64,000 bases of DNA from assembly GCF_038002605.1 (NCBI RefSeq), contig NZ_JBBOCT010000001.1:868001-932000 (forward strand), read 5' to 3'. This DNA comes from Bacillus sp. FSL K6-3431 (GTDB taxonomy: Bacteria > Bacillota > Bacilli > Bacillales > Bacillaceae_C). The notes below the pieces were generated by a model. The model worked only from the letters and a program-made list of their open reading frames with translations. It searched no databases and was not told the DNA's origin. Below are positions 45,643 through 54,890 of the stretch, one piece after another; positions within the stretch are counted from its first letter, which is position 1; each line of letters opens with the position of its first letter. The translations under genes and the position numbers were made by a program.

Positions 45643-45765
45643 GTAATTTATTATGCTTGGAATTTTTCTTTTGGTGAAGTAAATGAGTGAACAAGGAATT
45701 CTATCAGTGGATGTAGAATAAGTTATTAATTACGAACCTCATCTTATTATTAACTAGATAACATA

Positions 45766-46587
45766 ATGACAAGTAAAGGAGAGATTGATATAAATACAAG
45801 CCCTACAAGGTTTTCAGATCTTAACAAACTTCTTATTAATCTAGTTACATCTACTAGAAATATACTTGGAGATAATTTTATTGGAGCATATTTACAAGGT
45901 TCTTTTGCAGTAGGTGATGCAGATATGGAAAGTGATTGTGACTTTCTAATATTCATTAATAAACAACTAAATGATTATCAAGAAAAGGAATTAAGAAAGT
46001 TACATGATGAAATTCCTACTCGGCAAGGACATTGGACACATCATTTGGAAGGATCCTATCCAATTGCCTCAGAATTCAAGACCCTAGAAAGGTTGGACGC
46101 GAAATGGTTGTATATAGACCATGGATGGAGAGAAATGCAATGGGATACTCATTGCAATAATTGTTGGGCAAGATGGTCATTAAGAGAAAAGGGTATCACA
46201 TTAATTGGACCTGATCCCAAAAACTTAGTAGATCCAATACCTAAAGAAATAATGAGAGATACAGCAAAAAAATTACTAGTTAATATGATTGAAGATACTC
46301 ACAGTTGGATGCCACCCACAATCGCATGGGGACAAAGATATATTGTTACAACAGCATGTAGGATGTTATACACAATAAAAACTGGTGAAGTAACATCCAA
46401 AGCACATGGTTTGGATTGGGCTGCAAAGAATTTAGATTCTCGTTGGTTGAAACTGTTAAGCCAGGTAAAGGAAGATAGAAAACTTGGATTTGACGAAAAT
46501 ACTTCGCCAAGAGCAGGAAGTTTGCAGGAAGCTTATTCCTTTGTAAAATATGTTCAATGTATTGGTATAGAAGAATGTCCATCATAG
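45766..46587 (+). CDS. Aminoglycoside-type nucleotidyltransferase with DUF4111
   Basis: A 273-residue protein with an N-terminal nucleotidyltransferase fold, motif GAYLQGSFAVGDADMESDCD followed by F (G45-S46, D57, D59), and a C-terminal helical DUF4111 domain (TAKKLLVNMIEDTHSWMPPT, QRYIVTTACRMLYTIKTGEV). The architecture matches ANT(9)/ANT(3'')-type adenylyltransferases, but its substrate and any resistance role cannot be inferred from sequence alone. ATG 45766 has no ribosome site; AAAGGAG lies inside codons 4-6, so translation might start at a non-AUG codon just after it. It follows the ISL3 relic. Confidence 0.8.
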   Translation: MTSKGEIDINTSPTRFSDLNKLLINLVTSTRNILGDNFIGAYLQGSFAVGDADMESDCDFLIFINKQLNDYQEKELRKLHDEIPTRQGHWTHHLEGSYPIASEFKTLERLDAKWLYIDHGWREMQWDTHCNNCWARWSLREKGITLIGPDPKNLVDPIPKEIMRDTAKKLLVNMIEDTHSWMPPTIAWGQRYIVTTACRMLYTIKTGEVTSKAHGLDWAAKNLDSRWLKLLSQVKEDRKLGFDENTSPRAGSLQEAYSFVKYVQCIGIEECPS

Positions 46588-46634
46588 CGAAACCATTCAA
46601 CAAAAATATATGCTAAGACAATTTTTGGAACATA

Positions 46635-46672
46635 AAAGCCTAATCTCCCTACCTTAAGGGAATTTAGGCTTT
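46635..46672 (+). terminator. Intrinsic terminator
   Basis: AAAGCCTAA...CCCT / AGGG...TTAGGCTTT hairpin after the nucleotidyltransferase gene. Confidence 0.8.
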
Positions 46673-46778
46673 AGTTATATTCAATGAATGGAAAGGATGT
46701 GAACTATTTTTACTATTAGAATTGAACTGTATTCATCAAAGATATTAACATGTTCTCTCTGCCTACTTTATGGCAAAA

Positions 46779-46808
46779 CTAGGCTATCAATGAGACAGCC
46801 TAGCCTGT
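46779..46808 (-). terminator. Terminator of proBA-ilvE
   Basis: Minus-strand stem AGGCTAGGCTGTCTC ... GATAGCCTAG followed by TTTTG, just past the ilvE stop codon. Confidence 0.7.
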
Positions 46809-46820
46809 TAAACTAGTTAA

Positions 46821-47894
46821 TTATTCCACCTTCACACTCCAACCAAACGGATCTTCTTTTATCCCAGTTTGTATGCCTGTTAATTCATCATATACTTTTT
46901 TCGATAATGACCCTGTTTCCCCATTATTAATAATGAGTTTTTCACCTTGCCAAAACAATTCTCCGATTGGTGAAATGACTGCTGCAGTCCCTGTTCCGAA
47001 AGCTTCCTCCAAAATCCCCTCTTGATGGGCGCGGAAAATTTCGTCAATTGAAATTTGTTTTTCAACAACAGGAATATCCCAATGCTCTAATAGTTCGATG
47101 ACAGACTTCCTAGTAATACCTTCTAAAATGCTACCATTTAAAGAAGGGGTCACCACTTCTCCATTGATTTTGAAGAAGACGTTCATGCTACCTACTTCTT
47201 CAATGTATTTCTTTTCTTTTCCATCAAGCCAAAGTACTTGAGAATATCCCTCTGCATCTGCAGCTACTTGAGCTTTTAAAGCTCCAGCATAGTTTCCGGC
47301 AGTTTTTGCATTTCCTGTACCACCCGGAACTGCACGAACATATTCACTTTCCACGGAAATTTTTACAGGATTGATGCCTTCTTTATAATACGCTCCAACG
47401 GGAGATAGTATAATCATGAATTGATACGTTTCCGAAGATGAAACACCTAAATACGGCTCCGTTGCGATAATAAATGGACGGATATACAACGATGTCCCCG
47501 CTACATTTGGAATCCATTCTTTGTCGACTGTTATTAGTTTTTTTAGGGCAGTAATCGCTAATTCCTCATCAATTTCAGGAATACATAAGCGTGTGCTTGA
47601 ACGATTTAGCCTTTTCATATTTTGATCTGGTCTAAATAACAAGATTTCTTTATCTTTCGTTACGTATGCTTTCAGTCCTTCAAAAACAGTTTGACCATAG
47701 TGAAAAATGATTGACGCTGGATCGAGCGTGATTGGTTGATAAGGGACAATTCTTGGATCATGCCATCCCGTACCTTCCGTATAATCTAGAATAAACATAT
47801 GATCTGTAAAGACAGTACCGAACGATAGATTGTTAAAATCAGGCTTTTCTTTCCTAGTTGAGCATAATTGAACGTTGATTTGATCATTTGTCAT
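46821..47894 (-). CDS. ilvE: Branched-chain amino acid aminotransferase
   Basis: PLP-dependent transaminase that interconverts Leu, Ile and Val with their keto acids. 357 residues, fold-type IV. The PLP lysine is K197 in PGGTGNAKTAGNYAGALKAQ. Other motifs are LDPASIIFHYGQTVFEGLKA, YIRPFIIATEPYLGV, YIEEVGSMNVFFKING and EEAFGTGTAAVISPIG. It begins 27 bases after proA on the same strand (site AAGGGGATAAGAG). It is probably the last gene of a proB-proA-ilvE transcript. Confidence 0.94.
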   Translation of the reverse strand: MTNDQINVQLCSTRKEKPDFNNLSFGTVFTDHMFILDYTEGTGWHDPRIVPYQPITLDPASIIFHYGQTVFEGLKAYVTKDKEILLFRPDQNMKRLNRSSTRLCIPEIDEELAITALKKLITVDKEWIPNVAGTSLYIRPFIIATEPYLGVSSSETYQFMIILSPVGAYYKEGINPVKISVESEYVRAVPGGTGNAKTAGNYAGALKAQVAADAEGYSQVLWLDGKEKKYIEEVGSMNVFFKINGEVVTPSLNGSILEGITRKSVIELLEHWDIPVVEKQISIDEIFRAHQEGILEEAFGTGTAAVISPIGELFWQGEKLIINNGETGSLSKKVYDELTGIQTGIKEDPFGWSVKVE

Positions 47895-47921
47895 ATCTCT
47901 TATCCCCTTGTCTTTTCTGAA

Positions 47922-49169
47922 TTAGTGACGAATTTGTCCATTTCCACAAATAATAAACTTGCTAGATGTTAACGCATGTAATCCCATCGGACCTCTTGCA
48001 TGTAGCTTTTGCGTACTAATGCCAATTTCAGCGCCGTAACCAAATTCAAATCCATCCGTGAATCGTGTAGATGCATTGTGGTAAACTGCAGCTGCATCGA
48101 CGTTTTGTAAAAACATGGCAGCATGCTTTTCGTTATTTGTAATGATTGCTTCTGAATGTTTTGTTCCATATTCGTTAATATGCTCAATAGCCTCGGTTAC
48201 ATCACCCACAACTTTTACACTAACGGATAATCCTTGATATTCTGTTCTCCAGTCTTCTTCGGTAGCTAATGTGGCAGCTTGAAAGGATGTTACGACTGTT
48301 TCATCCCCGAAAATGTCCACATCTTGAGTATGCAAATCTTCTAATAATTCTTTACCGAATTCCCCATACCATTTCTCATGAATTAAAATCGTTTCAATTG
48401 CATTGCATACGGATGGACGCTGCAGTTTTGCATTTAAAACAATCTCCATAGCCATCTGCTTTTCAGCACTTTCATCCACATAAATATGACAATTACCAGC
48501 TCCGGTTTCAATTACTGGAACCGTAGATTCCCGAATAACCGTTTCAATTAATTTTTTCCCGCCTCTTGGAATGAGGACATCTAAATACTCGTTTAAATGA
48601 AATAGTTCTTTTGCTGTTTCCCTACTCGTATCCTCGATTAATTGTACTGCATCTACAGGAAGTTCGCTTTTTTCAAGTGCACGATGAATCGATTTTACTA
48701 ATGCCATATTAGAAAATCTTGCCGAAGAACTACCGCGTAATATCACCGCGTTCCCTGTTTTTAACGATAGGGTTGCGGCATCTATTGTCACATTTGGTCT
48801 TGCTTCATATATCATACCAACAACACCAATTGGAACCCGTTTTTTCTGAATATGTAATCCATTATCTTTTTCAATTGTTTCCAATGTTTCACCAATTGGA
48901 TCATTTAACTTAACTAATAACTGAATCGCATCTGACATGTCTTGAATTCGATTTTCATTAAGCATAATTCGATCAAGTACAGAGTCTGTTAGCCCGATTT
49001 CTTTACCTAATTCTAGATCTTTTTGATTTTCTGCTAAAATAAATGACTGATCCAGTAGTAATTGTTCTGCGATGAATGCTAAGGCAGCATTTTTTTCCTC
49101 TGTAGTCACTGCAGATAATGAATAACTGGCTGCTTTTGCTTTTTTACCTTTATTATTTATTTCGCTCAT
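47922..49169 (-). CDS. proA: Gamma-glutamyl phosphate reductase
   Basis: Second enzyme of proline synthesis: NADPH reduction of glutamyl 5-phosphate to the semialdehyde. 415 residues, aldehyde-dehydrogenase fold. [48 protein letters not shown] and the catalytic C255 in [16 protein letters not shown] are visible, and [20 protein letters not shown] is the C-terminal signature. It starts 21 bases after proB. Confidence 0.95.
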   Translation of the reverse strand: MSEINNKGKKAKAASYSLSAVTTEEKNAALAFIAEQLLLDQSFILAENQKDLELGKEIGLTDSVLDRIMLNENRIQDMSDAIQLLVKLNDPIGETLETIEKDNGLHIQKKRVPIGVVGMIYEARPNVTIDAATLSLKTGNAVILRGSSSARFSNMALVKSIHRALEKSELPVDAVQLIEDTSRETAKELFHLNEYLDVLIPRGGKKLIETVIRESTVPVIETGAGNCHIYVDESAEKQMAMEIVLNAKLQRPSVCNAIETILIHEKWYGEFGKELLEDLHTQDVDIFGDETVVTSFQAATLATEEDWRTEYQGLSVSVKVVGDVTEAIEHINEYGTKHSEAIITNNEKHAAMFLQNVDAAAVYHNASTRFTDGFEFGYGAEIGISTQKLHARGPMGLHALTSSKFIICGNGQIRH

Positions 49170-49190
49170 TTTATTTCCCCTCCAAAAATA

Positions 49191-50291
49191 CTATATTTGC
49201 ACCCAACGATCGCGATGAATGATTTCTACTGAAGGTGTCGGTGGTAATGATGAATGTTCCTCCCTACGCTTTTCCATCTCTTTTTTTAAATGATCGGATG
49301 AACAACTCACTTCCCCTTTACCTAGCAAGCCATTTAGTCCATATACTTCTACGACATCACCCTTTTTGAAGGTACCACTCACTTTGAATACCCCAGCTGG
49401 CAATAAGCTTCTACCATTATATAAAATGGCTTCTTCTGCTCCTTGGTCGACATAGATTTTCCCAGCTGACTCAGAATGATAGGCAATCCATTGTCTGTTT
49501 GTATTGATTGAGTCGAGAGAATCATTAGAAATATACGTTCCATCACCACTGCCATGTAATATATTTAGTAGTTTCTCACTACCGACTCCATTACCAATAA
49601 AAACGGGAACCCCGAGTGATAGGGAGGTTTTTGCAGCTAATAATTTTGACTTCATGCCTCCGGTTCCTACCTTTGATCCCGGACCATCCGCAGATAACAA
49701 CATTTCATCTGTAATATCTTCCAAATGGTGTAGCTTATTAGCTATTCGATTTGTATGTGGATTTGCATCATAAATGCCATTAATATCCGTTAATATGATA
49801 AGTTGGTCAGCGTGAATGAAGCCACTAACTAGTGCTGAGAGCATATCATTATCACCAAAAGTCAATTCTTCGACGGATACAGTATCGTTTTCATTAATAA
49901 TTGGTAAAATCCCACGCTCAAGCAACTCTATAATTGTTGAAAATGCATTCCGATATTGCTCCCTGTTTGAAAAGTCATTTCTCGTTAATAAAATTTGAGC
50001 CGGAATAATGTTAAATGTACTAAACTTCTCAATATAGGATTCAATTAATAAACTTTGTCCTACAGCTGCAGCAGCTTGCCGTCCTTTAATAGTGACGGGT
50101 CTGGACGGATAGCCTAACATGGCAAAACCGGCCGCAACAGCACCTGAAGAAACTAGGATTACCTCATGTTTCGCTTTTCGGAGTGCGGCAACCGCGTTCA
50201 CATGATCTTGGAATTTTTCCTGATCAATTTCTCCCCTGTCATTTGTTAAAGAACTACTGCCAATTTTAACAACAATTCGCTTTTTCTTCAT
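49191..50291 (-). CDS. proB: Glutamate 5-kinase
   Basis: First enzyme of proline synthesis. 366 residues: an amino-acid-kinase domain (RIVVKIGSSSLTND, VILVSSGAVAAGFAMLGY, INENDTVSVEELTFGDND, VGTGGMKSKLLAAK) and a C-terminal PUA domain at about 275-350 (KIYVDQGAEEAILYNGRSLL, FKKGDVVEVYGLNG). ProB is feedback-inhibited by proline in characterised relatives. First gene after a Pro T-box leader. Confidence 0.95.
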   Translation of the reverse strand: MKKKRIVVKIGSSSLTNDRGEIDQEKFQDHVNAVAALRKAKHEVILVSSGAVAAGFAMLGYPSRPVTIKGRQAAAAVGQSLLIESYIEKFSTFNIIPAQILLTRNDFSNREQYRNAFSTIIELLERGILPIINENDTVSVEELTFGDNDMLSALVSGFIHADQLIILTDINGIYDANPHTNRIANKLHHLEDITDEMLLSADGPGSKVGTGGMKSKLLAAKTSLSLGVPVFIGNGVGSEKLLNILHGSGDGTYISNDSLDSINTNRQWIAYHSESAGKIYVDQGAEEAILYNGRSLLPAGVFKVSGTFKKGDVVEVYGLNGLLGKGEVSCSSDHLKKEMEKRREEHSSLPPTPSVEIIHRDRWVQI

Positions 50292-50342
50292 TTACATTAC
50301 TCCTACTCATTTATCCTAACATCTGTTATATAATGGTAAATA

Positions 50343-50585
50343 AAAAAAGCCCCACTCATCCCTATTATGAAAGGACGAAAGAGCTTGCTTCCGCGGTACC
50401 ACCAATTTTGGATGCATTCATATACATCCCGCTTAGCTTCATAACGCTGAAGATGCGCCTGAGTTTTTGCCCGGGACTTAGGAGGCAGGTTTTGTAGTTT
50501 GATTACTGCGAAATCTTCCAGCTAATAAATTTCGCTCTCTGTCGCATCAATATCTACATAATAATCCTCCGTCAACGATCTTTAT
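50343..50585 (-). promoter_or_regulatory. T-box riboswitch, Pro-specific
   Basis: On the minus strand the T-box sequence TTGGTGGTACCGCGGAAGC is at about 50390-50408. A terminator follows (AGCTCTTTCGTCC ... GGGATGAGTGGGGC, then TTTTTTT). The probable specifier is CCU in AAACCTGCC (triplet at 50487-50489), matching the proline genes downstream. Confidence 0.9.
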
Positions 50586-50587
50586 AG

Positions 50588-50745
50588 ACGATGTTCAAAA
50601 AGTCCGAAAAAAATGACACGGCGAAATTCTTCGTTGGCTTGCTTTTCCGTTACTCACGTATTAAAAGCATACGCAAAGTTACTCAAAGCTTTGTCGCCTC
50701 GAACTTCTTGGTCCTATTTATCCTCCTTTTGAACACTCACTTATA
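50588..50745. repeat. Dispersed MITE-like repeat
   Basis: About 155 bases with short inverted ends TGTTCAAAA / TTTTGAACA. Its opening TGTTCAAAAAGTCCGAAAAA matches the start of the repeat in the metI leader at 23537 (GTGTTCAATAGTCCAGAAAA). Non-coding. It abuts the upstream edge of the proB T-box. Confidence 0.6.
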
Positions 50746-50796
50746 TTATAGAATATTATGACGAGAAAAAAAGGTAAAGTCAAGGCTTATAGCCCT

Positions 50797-51078
50797 TTAT
50801 TCAATGTTTTCTTTACAATATTCAGTAATCATTTCTTCTTCTTCTTCAGATAAGGAAAAATCAAGAATATTGTTTGTTGACGGCTCAATAAAATGATACT
50901 GACTAACACGCGATTGATTTTCATTGACCGCAAAAATGACTCGCAACAATAATCCACCTTCTGTGAATGCCTCATCATCTTCCGGTAACTCTATGTTAAT
51001 AAAGAATTCATAACGTTCTCCCGTTAAAATCCCTGTTGGATCATGTAATTTCTCTCTAGAATGTGAAGTTATTTTCAT
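50797..51078 (-). CDS. Small conserved protein, probably DUF6509
   Basis: A 93-residue soluble protein (REKLHDPTGILTGERYEFFI, EGGLLLRVIFAVNENQSRV, then YHFIEPSTNNILDFSLSEEE and a helical end). It matches what I recall of the DUF6509 family of Bacilli; function unknown. The ATG at 51078 has only a weak upstream GAGAGGATT ribosome site. Alone on its transcript, downstream of dedA. Confidence 0.6.
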   Translation of the reverse strand: MKITSHSREKLHDPTGILTGERYEFFINIELPEDDEAFTEGGLLLRVIFAVNENQSRVSQYHFIEPSTNNILDFSLSEEEEEMITEYCKENIE

Positions 51079-51130
51079 ATATAGAATCCTCTCATCTGCT
51101 TAATAATAATAATTATACACTATTCGGATG

Positions 51131-51733
51131 TTAAAATCTGTTTTTATAAAACAGCCATAGAAAAAGAATGCCAATAATAGCTATCCCACTATAAATAACA
51201 GTAGAATATACATCCATTACGTTAACAATTGTTTGCCAAGAAGCCCCTACCGCTGCACCGATATTTATGAGGACAGCATTCCAAATAAATGTGCCAAAAG
51301 CAGTTAAAACAATAAAAACTCCAAAGTTCATACGTGACATGCCTGCAGGTATTGAAATTAAACTTCTGATTAATGGAATAAACCGACACAAAAACACTGT
51401 CCAGACCCCATATTTCTCAAACCATGTTTCTGCTTTATGTATGTCTGTTTTTTTTAGTCGGACAATATGCCCCCACTTGTCGGTAATCTGTTCTAATTTG
51501 TTAATATCAAGCAATGTGCCAATTCCATAAAGTAAAATCGCACCTAGTGTGGAGCCAATCGTTGAAAACAATATAACACCGGAAATTCTTAAACTTGTTC
51601 GCGTCGTCATAAATCCACCAAGCGTTAATATAACTTCAGAAGGAATCGGGGGAAATACATTCTCGAGTGCAATTAAGAAAAGAATCCCGAAATACCCATA
51701 TTGTTCCATTATCTGCGTGATCCACTGTTCCAT
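51131..51733 (-). CDS. DedA family membrane protein
   Basis: Polytopic membrane protein of 200 residues from ATG 51733 (TAGGGGTGGCTCAT upstream); a longer frame to 51772 lacks a ribosome site. The DedA/VTT pattern includes FLIALENVFPPIPSEVILTL, GAILLYGIGTLLDINKLEQI, FEKYGVWTVFLCRFIPLIRS and LISIPAGMSRMNFGVFIVLT, with the conserved Arg/Pro re-entrant motif. Family members flip phospholipids or undecaprenyl phosphate; the precise substrate is not evident. Confidence 0.9.
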   Translation of the reverse strand: MEQWITQIMEQYGYFGILFLIALENVFPPIPSEVILTLGGFMTTRTSLRISGVILFSTIGSTLGAILLYGIGTLLDINKLEQITDKWGHIVRLKKTDIHKAETWFEKYGVWTVFLCRFIPLIRSLISIPAGMSRMNFGVFIVLTAFGTFIWNAVLINIGAAVGASWQTIVNVMDVYSTVIYSGIAIIGILFLWLFYKNRF

Positions 51734-51859
51734 ATGAGCCACCCCTAAATAGTAGACAATCTTACTTATCATATCATATAGAATTTTTCAATGTTTTATA
51801 ACATATTGGCACAATAAAATAACCGCTCCGTTTAAAAGCGAAGCGGTTTAATAAGATCA

Positions 51860-52810
51860 TTATGTTTTCCACCTTAGGATGTCGTCGTCTTCTATGATTC
51901 CAATCGTTACATCCGCAATATCTGAATCTCTCAGTAAATGATCTTTTACTTTGAATTTAATATCATCTGCATCCGCTAGGGACATGCCTTTTACCAACTC
52001 AATGGTACTGTCGATATGAAACATTCTTCCTTCCTGGATAATTCTTAATTCATAAATATCAACTACTTCTGGTTGTCCCAGAATCATATTAGCAACTTTC
52101 TTTTCTACATCAGCAGGAGCTGCTACACCAATTAGTCCGACCATATTATCATAGCCGACACGAAAGGCTACAAAAAACATCAAAATCCCAATCAAAATAG
52201 AAACGACACCGTCAGCTTCTAACAGACCAAAGAACTGAGATAGGATAATTCCAACAATGGCTAGTACTGCACCTGATGTAGCAACTAAATCTTCATAAAA
52301 CACTAATCTTGTGGCAGGTGAAGCTTTAGGAGCTTGTTTAAAAGCGGTAAACAATATCATTCCTTTTGTTTCAGCACGTGTTTCTTTCAAAATTTCTTTC
52401 ATTGCTTTTAACAAAATAAACCCATCAACGAAAAATGCAATGATTAGAACGGCGAGATTTAATAAAAGTTTACTCGACTCCGTTGGATGAAACAGTAGAT
52501 GCCAACCTTCCTTTACTGTTTCATATGCCATGATAGTCACTACAATGACCGCGACCATACAGAAAATATTAACTACTCTCCCGAAACCGAGCGGGAACCG
52601 TTTGCTTGGCTTCATTTCTGAAATTGCACTTCCTATGAAAACAAACCCTTGATTGACCGCATCTGCCAACGAATGCATAGCGGAGGCGAACATCGTCCCA
52701 CTTCCACTGAATGCTGCCGCAAATCCTTTAATAATAGCAAGTGCTGCATTACCGAGGGCGGCAACTCCGGATGAAGTATTCCCTTTTTTCAATAATTGAA
52801 AAAAACTCAT
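51860..52810 (-). CDS. Cation diffusion facilitator (CDF) transporter
   Basis: Divalent-metal/H+ antiporter of 316 residues with about six membrane helices and a cytosolic C-terminal domain. The TM2 metal motif is H46...D50 (AMHSLADAVNQGF). A matching acidic pair occurs in TM5 (VFYEDLVATSGAVLAI). The cytoplasmic ferredoxin-like part has VVDIYELRIIQEGRMFHIDS. The metal cannot be decided. ATG 52810 has GGGAGATCTAAA upstream. Confidence 0.9.
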   Translation of the reverse strand: MSFFQLLKKGNTSSGVAALGNAALAIIKGFAAAFSGSGTMFASAMHSLADAVNQGFVFIGSAISEMKPSKRFPLGFGRVVNIFCMVAVIVVTIMAYETVKEGWHLLFHPTESSKLLLNLAVLIIAFFVDGFILLKAMKEILKETRAETKGMILFTAFKQAPKASPATRLVFYEDLVATSGAVLAIVGIILSQFFGLLEADGVVSILIGILMFFVAFRVGYDNMVGLIGVAAPADVEKKVANMILGQPEVVDIYELRIIQEGRMFHIDSTIELVKGMSLADADDIKFKVKDHLLRDSDIADVTIGIIEDDDILRWKT

Positions 52811-52889
52811 TTTAGATCTCCCAACTGTATGCTATATTTTTATCGCCATAATGAAGAAAGTCCCAAAAAACTCGGACTTCTATTGAGCA

Positions 52890-54077
52890 TTATACAATAT
52901 TGTAATAACTGCAAACTACTTGTCCTACTGATTTTGCAGCGACAAGCAATGCATCTTCATCAATGTCAAATTTCGGATGATGATTGAAGTATGCTGTGTC
53001 GACGCCTTTTGGTTTACAGCCAATAAAGAAAAAACAACCGGGAATTTTTGCCGCATAGTAGGAAAAATCTTCTGATCCAGAAAACTTTGGAAATTCAATG
53101 ACATTCTTTATATCCGGGTCATTCATCGACTTTAGGCTCGCTACAACATCTGCTGTGATAGCAGGATCATTATATAAAGGAGGATAATCTGAAGTGTACG
53201 TTAGCTCGCACTTCACTCCAAATTCAGTCTCGATTCCTCTAGCGATGCGATGAACTTCTTTATCTATCTTTTCCTGGGTGTCACTATTCATGTAGCGCAC
53301 ATCGCCTTCAAGAGTGACACTGTCTTTTATTACGTTGAAAGAACCTTTTCCATCAAAAGAACCGATCGTAACAACCCCAACCTCAAAAGGATCTAGACGT
53401 CTACTAATAATTGTTTGGACAGCGGTGATAAAATGAGAGCCAGCGACAATTGCATCATTCGCCAAATGTGGGGACGATCCGTGACCACCAACCCCTTGTA
53501 TGACTAACTTAAAATACGTCCTCCCTGCCATAGCAAAGCCGCTTCGGTATCCAACAACCCCCGTTGGATCAGTTGGGAATAAATGAGTCCCATACACAGC
53601 GTCTAAATCATCAAGCGCACCAGATTCAACAATACTTTTCGCTCCGCCTGGTGGTGTCTCCTCTGCATGTTGATGTATAATTTTAATTGTACCCGGAATT
53701 TGGTCCTTTAATTCGATCAGACAATCCGCAAGTATTAACAAATACGCTGTATGTCCATCGTGACCGCATGCATGCATGACACCTTCATTTTTAGATTTAA
53801 ATGGCACATCTGTTTCTTCTACAATCGGCAACGCATCGAAATCCGCACGCAGACCAATCGTTTTCCCAACCTTACCTCCATTAATCGTGACGATAATACC
53901 GAAGCCATTCCCAACATTGGTTTGAACTTCTACCTCTTTACCTTTATAAAAATCAACGATATATTGGGCTGTTTTTTCCTCATGAAAGCTAAGCTCTGGG
54001 TGTTCATGCAAGTATCTGCGAATGTCGACCATTTCTTCTTTTCTTTCTTCCAACATTTTTAATAGTTGATTCCTCAT
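52890..54077 (-). CDS. M20 family amidohydrolase (N-acyl amino acid hydrolase)
   Basis: Metal-dependent peptidase/deacylase of 395 residues from ATG 54077, behind AAAGGGAGAGTGT; upstream in-frame ATGs lack one. M20D motifs are YLHEHPELSFHEEKTAQYI, MHACGHDGHTAYLLILADCL (metal Cys-Gly-His-Asp-Gly-His), HAEETPPGGAK (acid/base Glu pair), VGGHGSSPHLANDAIV and FSGSEDFSYYA. Related Bacillus proteins (YhaA, YtnL) release amino acids from N-acyl forms; the substrate here is unknown. Confidence 0.92.
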   Translation of the reverse strand: MRNQLLKMLEERKEEMVDIRRYLHEHPELSFHEEKTAQYIVDFYKGKEVEVQTNVGNGFGIIVTINGGKVGKTIGLRADFDALPIVEETDVPFKSKNEGVMHACGHDGHTAYLLILADCLIELKDQIPGTIKIIHQHAEETPPGGAKSIVESGALDDLDAVYGTHLFPTDPTGVVGYRSGFAMAGRTYFKLVIQGVGGHGSSPHLANDAIVAGSHFITAVQTIISRRLDPFEVGVVTIGSFDGKGSFNVIKDSVTLEGDVRYMNSDTQEKIDKEVHRIARGIETEFGVKCELTYTSDYPPLYNDPAITADVVASLKSMNDPDIKNVIEFPKFSGSEDFSYYAAKIPGCFFFIGCKPKGVDTAYFNHHPKFDIDEDALLVAAKSVGQVVCSYYNIV

Positions 54078-54451
54078 TTTTACACTCTCCCTTTGTCTGG
54101 TATATACCTTTATTAGGTGCATCATCATTTGTTCTATATCTATGATTATGAAGCATCATAATCATGATAGAAAGTAATGTAGGTGTAGCGAAAATGACGT
54201 TAGTACTGCTACCCTTAGATGTTGCCACTTTAACACTTCCAATAAAACTCAGAAATACCAATTATGTATTATCTACAAGTATTTGTGTAAAGATCCACGG
54301 CAATACTGGAAAATAGTGCCACTTATTGATTGAATAGCAGTTCAATTGCATCAACTATTATTCACGTCTTTAGTCTTGAAGTAATAAATAAGATGATCGT
54401 ATTTTCCATACAAATATATTAATTTTTATAATGTTAAGGTATAATATATGT
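54078..54451. other. Intergenic region with a possible membrane-protein tail relic
   Basis: A minus-strand frame (about 54135-54261) reads FLSFIGSVKVATSKG then NVIFATPTLLSIMIMML and may be a decayed transporter C-terminus. No start, ribosome site or family assignment. Confidence 0.3.
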
Positions 54452-54592
54452 AGAAACTCCATACATTTAAAAGACCGTTTCGATGCTATAACATCGAAAC
54501 GGTAACGCAATAGCTGGTTCCCTTTAGGGGATCGACACTCGTGAAGAATTAATCCACCTGAGCGCCTAACTCAAGGGTGGGTTATTTTTTTT
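54452..54592 (+). ncRNA. Predicted type I antitoxin RNA
   Basis: A plus-strand RNA of about 140 bases is predicted from a TATAAT at 54440-54445 (weak -35) to a terminator CCACCTGAGCGCCTAAC...GGGTGG followed by TTATTTTTTTT (54554-54592). An internal 11-base perfect hairpin, CCGTTTCGATG / CATCGAAACGG, lies at 54475-54501. The 3' end overlaps the end of the convergent toxin gene, the layout of TxpA/RatA and BsrG/SR4. Confidence 0.65.
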
Positions 54593-54665
54593 GGTTAAAT
54601 GACAGAATAGCAATAATTAAGCTTGCAAATGCAATCGCAAACATTAATGCTTGAAAAACTGTCAT
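54582..54665 (-). CDS. Holin-like type I toxin peptide (27 aa)
   Basis: A 27-residue single-helix membrane peptide, MTVFQALMFAIAFASLIIAI then LSFNQKK. It has a hydrophobic helix at about residues 5-22 and a short Lys-ending tail, matching the putative holin-like toxin (Hol_Tox) peptides of Bacilli. ATG 54665 follows AAAGGGGGTGTTGCTG. That ribosome site is buried in a hairpin (CATCCCC / GGGGGTG, 54671-54692). Further upstream, CTCAAGGGTGG (minus strand, 54709-54699) can pair with CCACCCTTGAG just after the stop codon, a 5'-3' long-range clamp. A convergent antisense RNA overlaps the 3' end. Confidence 0.75.
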   Translation of the reverse strand: MTVFQALMFAIAFASLIIAILSFNQKK

Positions 54666-54890
54666 CAGCAACACCCCCTTTCATTTGGGGATGGCCGACC
54701 ACCCTTGAGAAATCTCATGCCATTGCTCTATAATAATAACATAGACAAAACTAGAACACATGTTCCTTTTGGACTATTTTATTCATATATTGACCGTTAT
54801 TATGATGAATAGTAGGAATATTTATTTATATAATTAATTCGTATTATTTCCAAAAGCAACGCTTGGATTTTTTCTTAGCGTTGCTTGCAA

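Noticed and set aside
54004..54261. 85-codon ORF upstream of the M20 gene
   Set aside because: Its end overlaps the M20 gene in another frame. The middle may be a relic of a membrane protein but cannot be supported as a gene.
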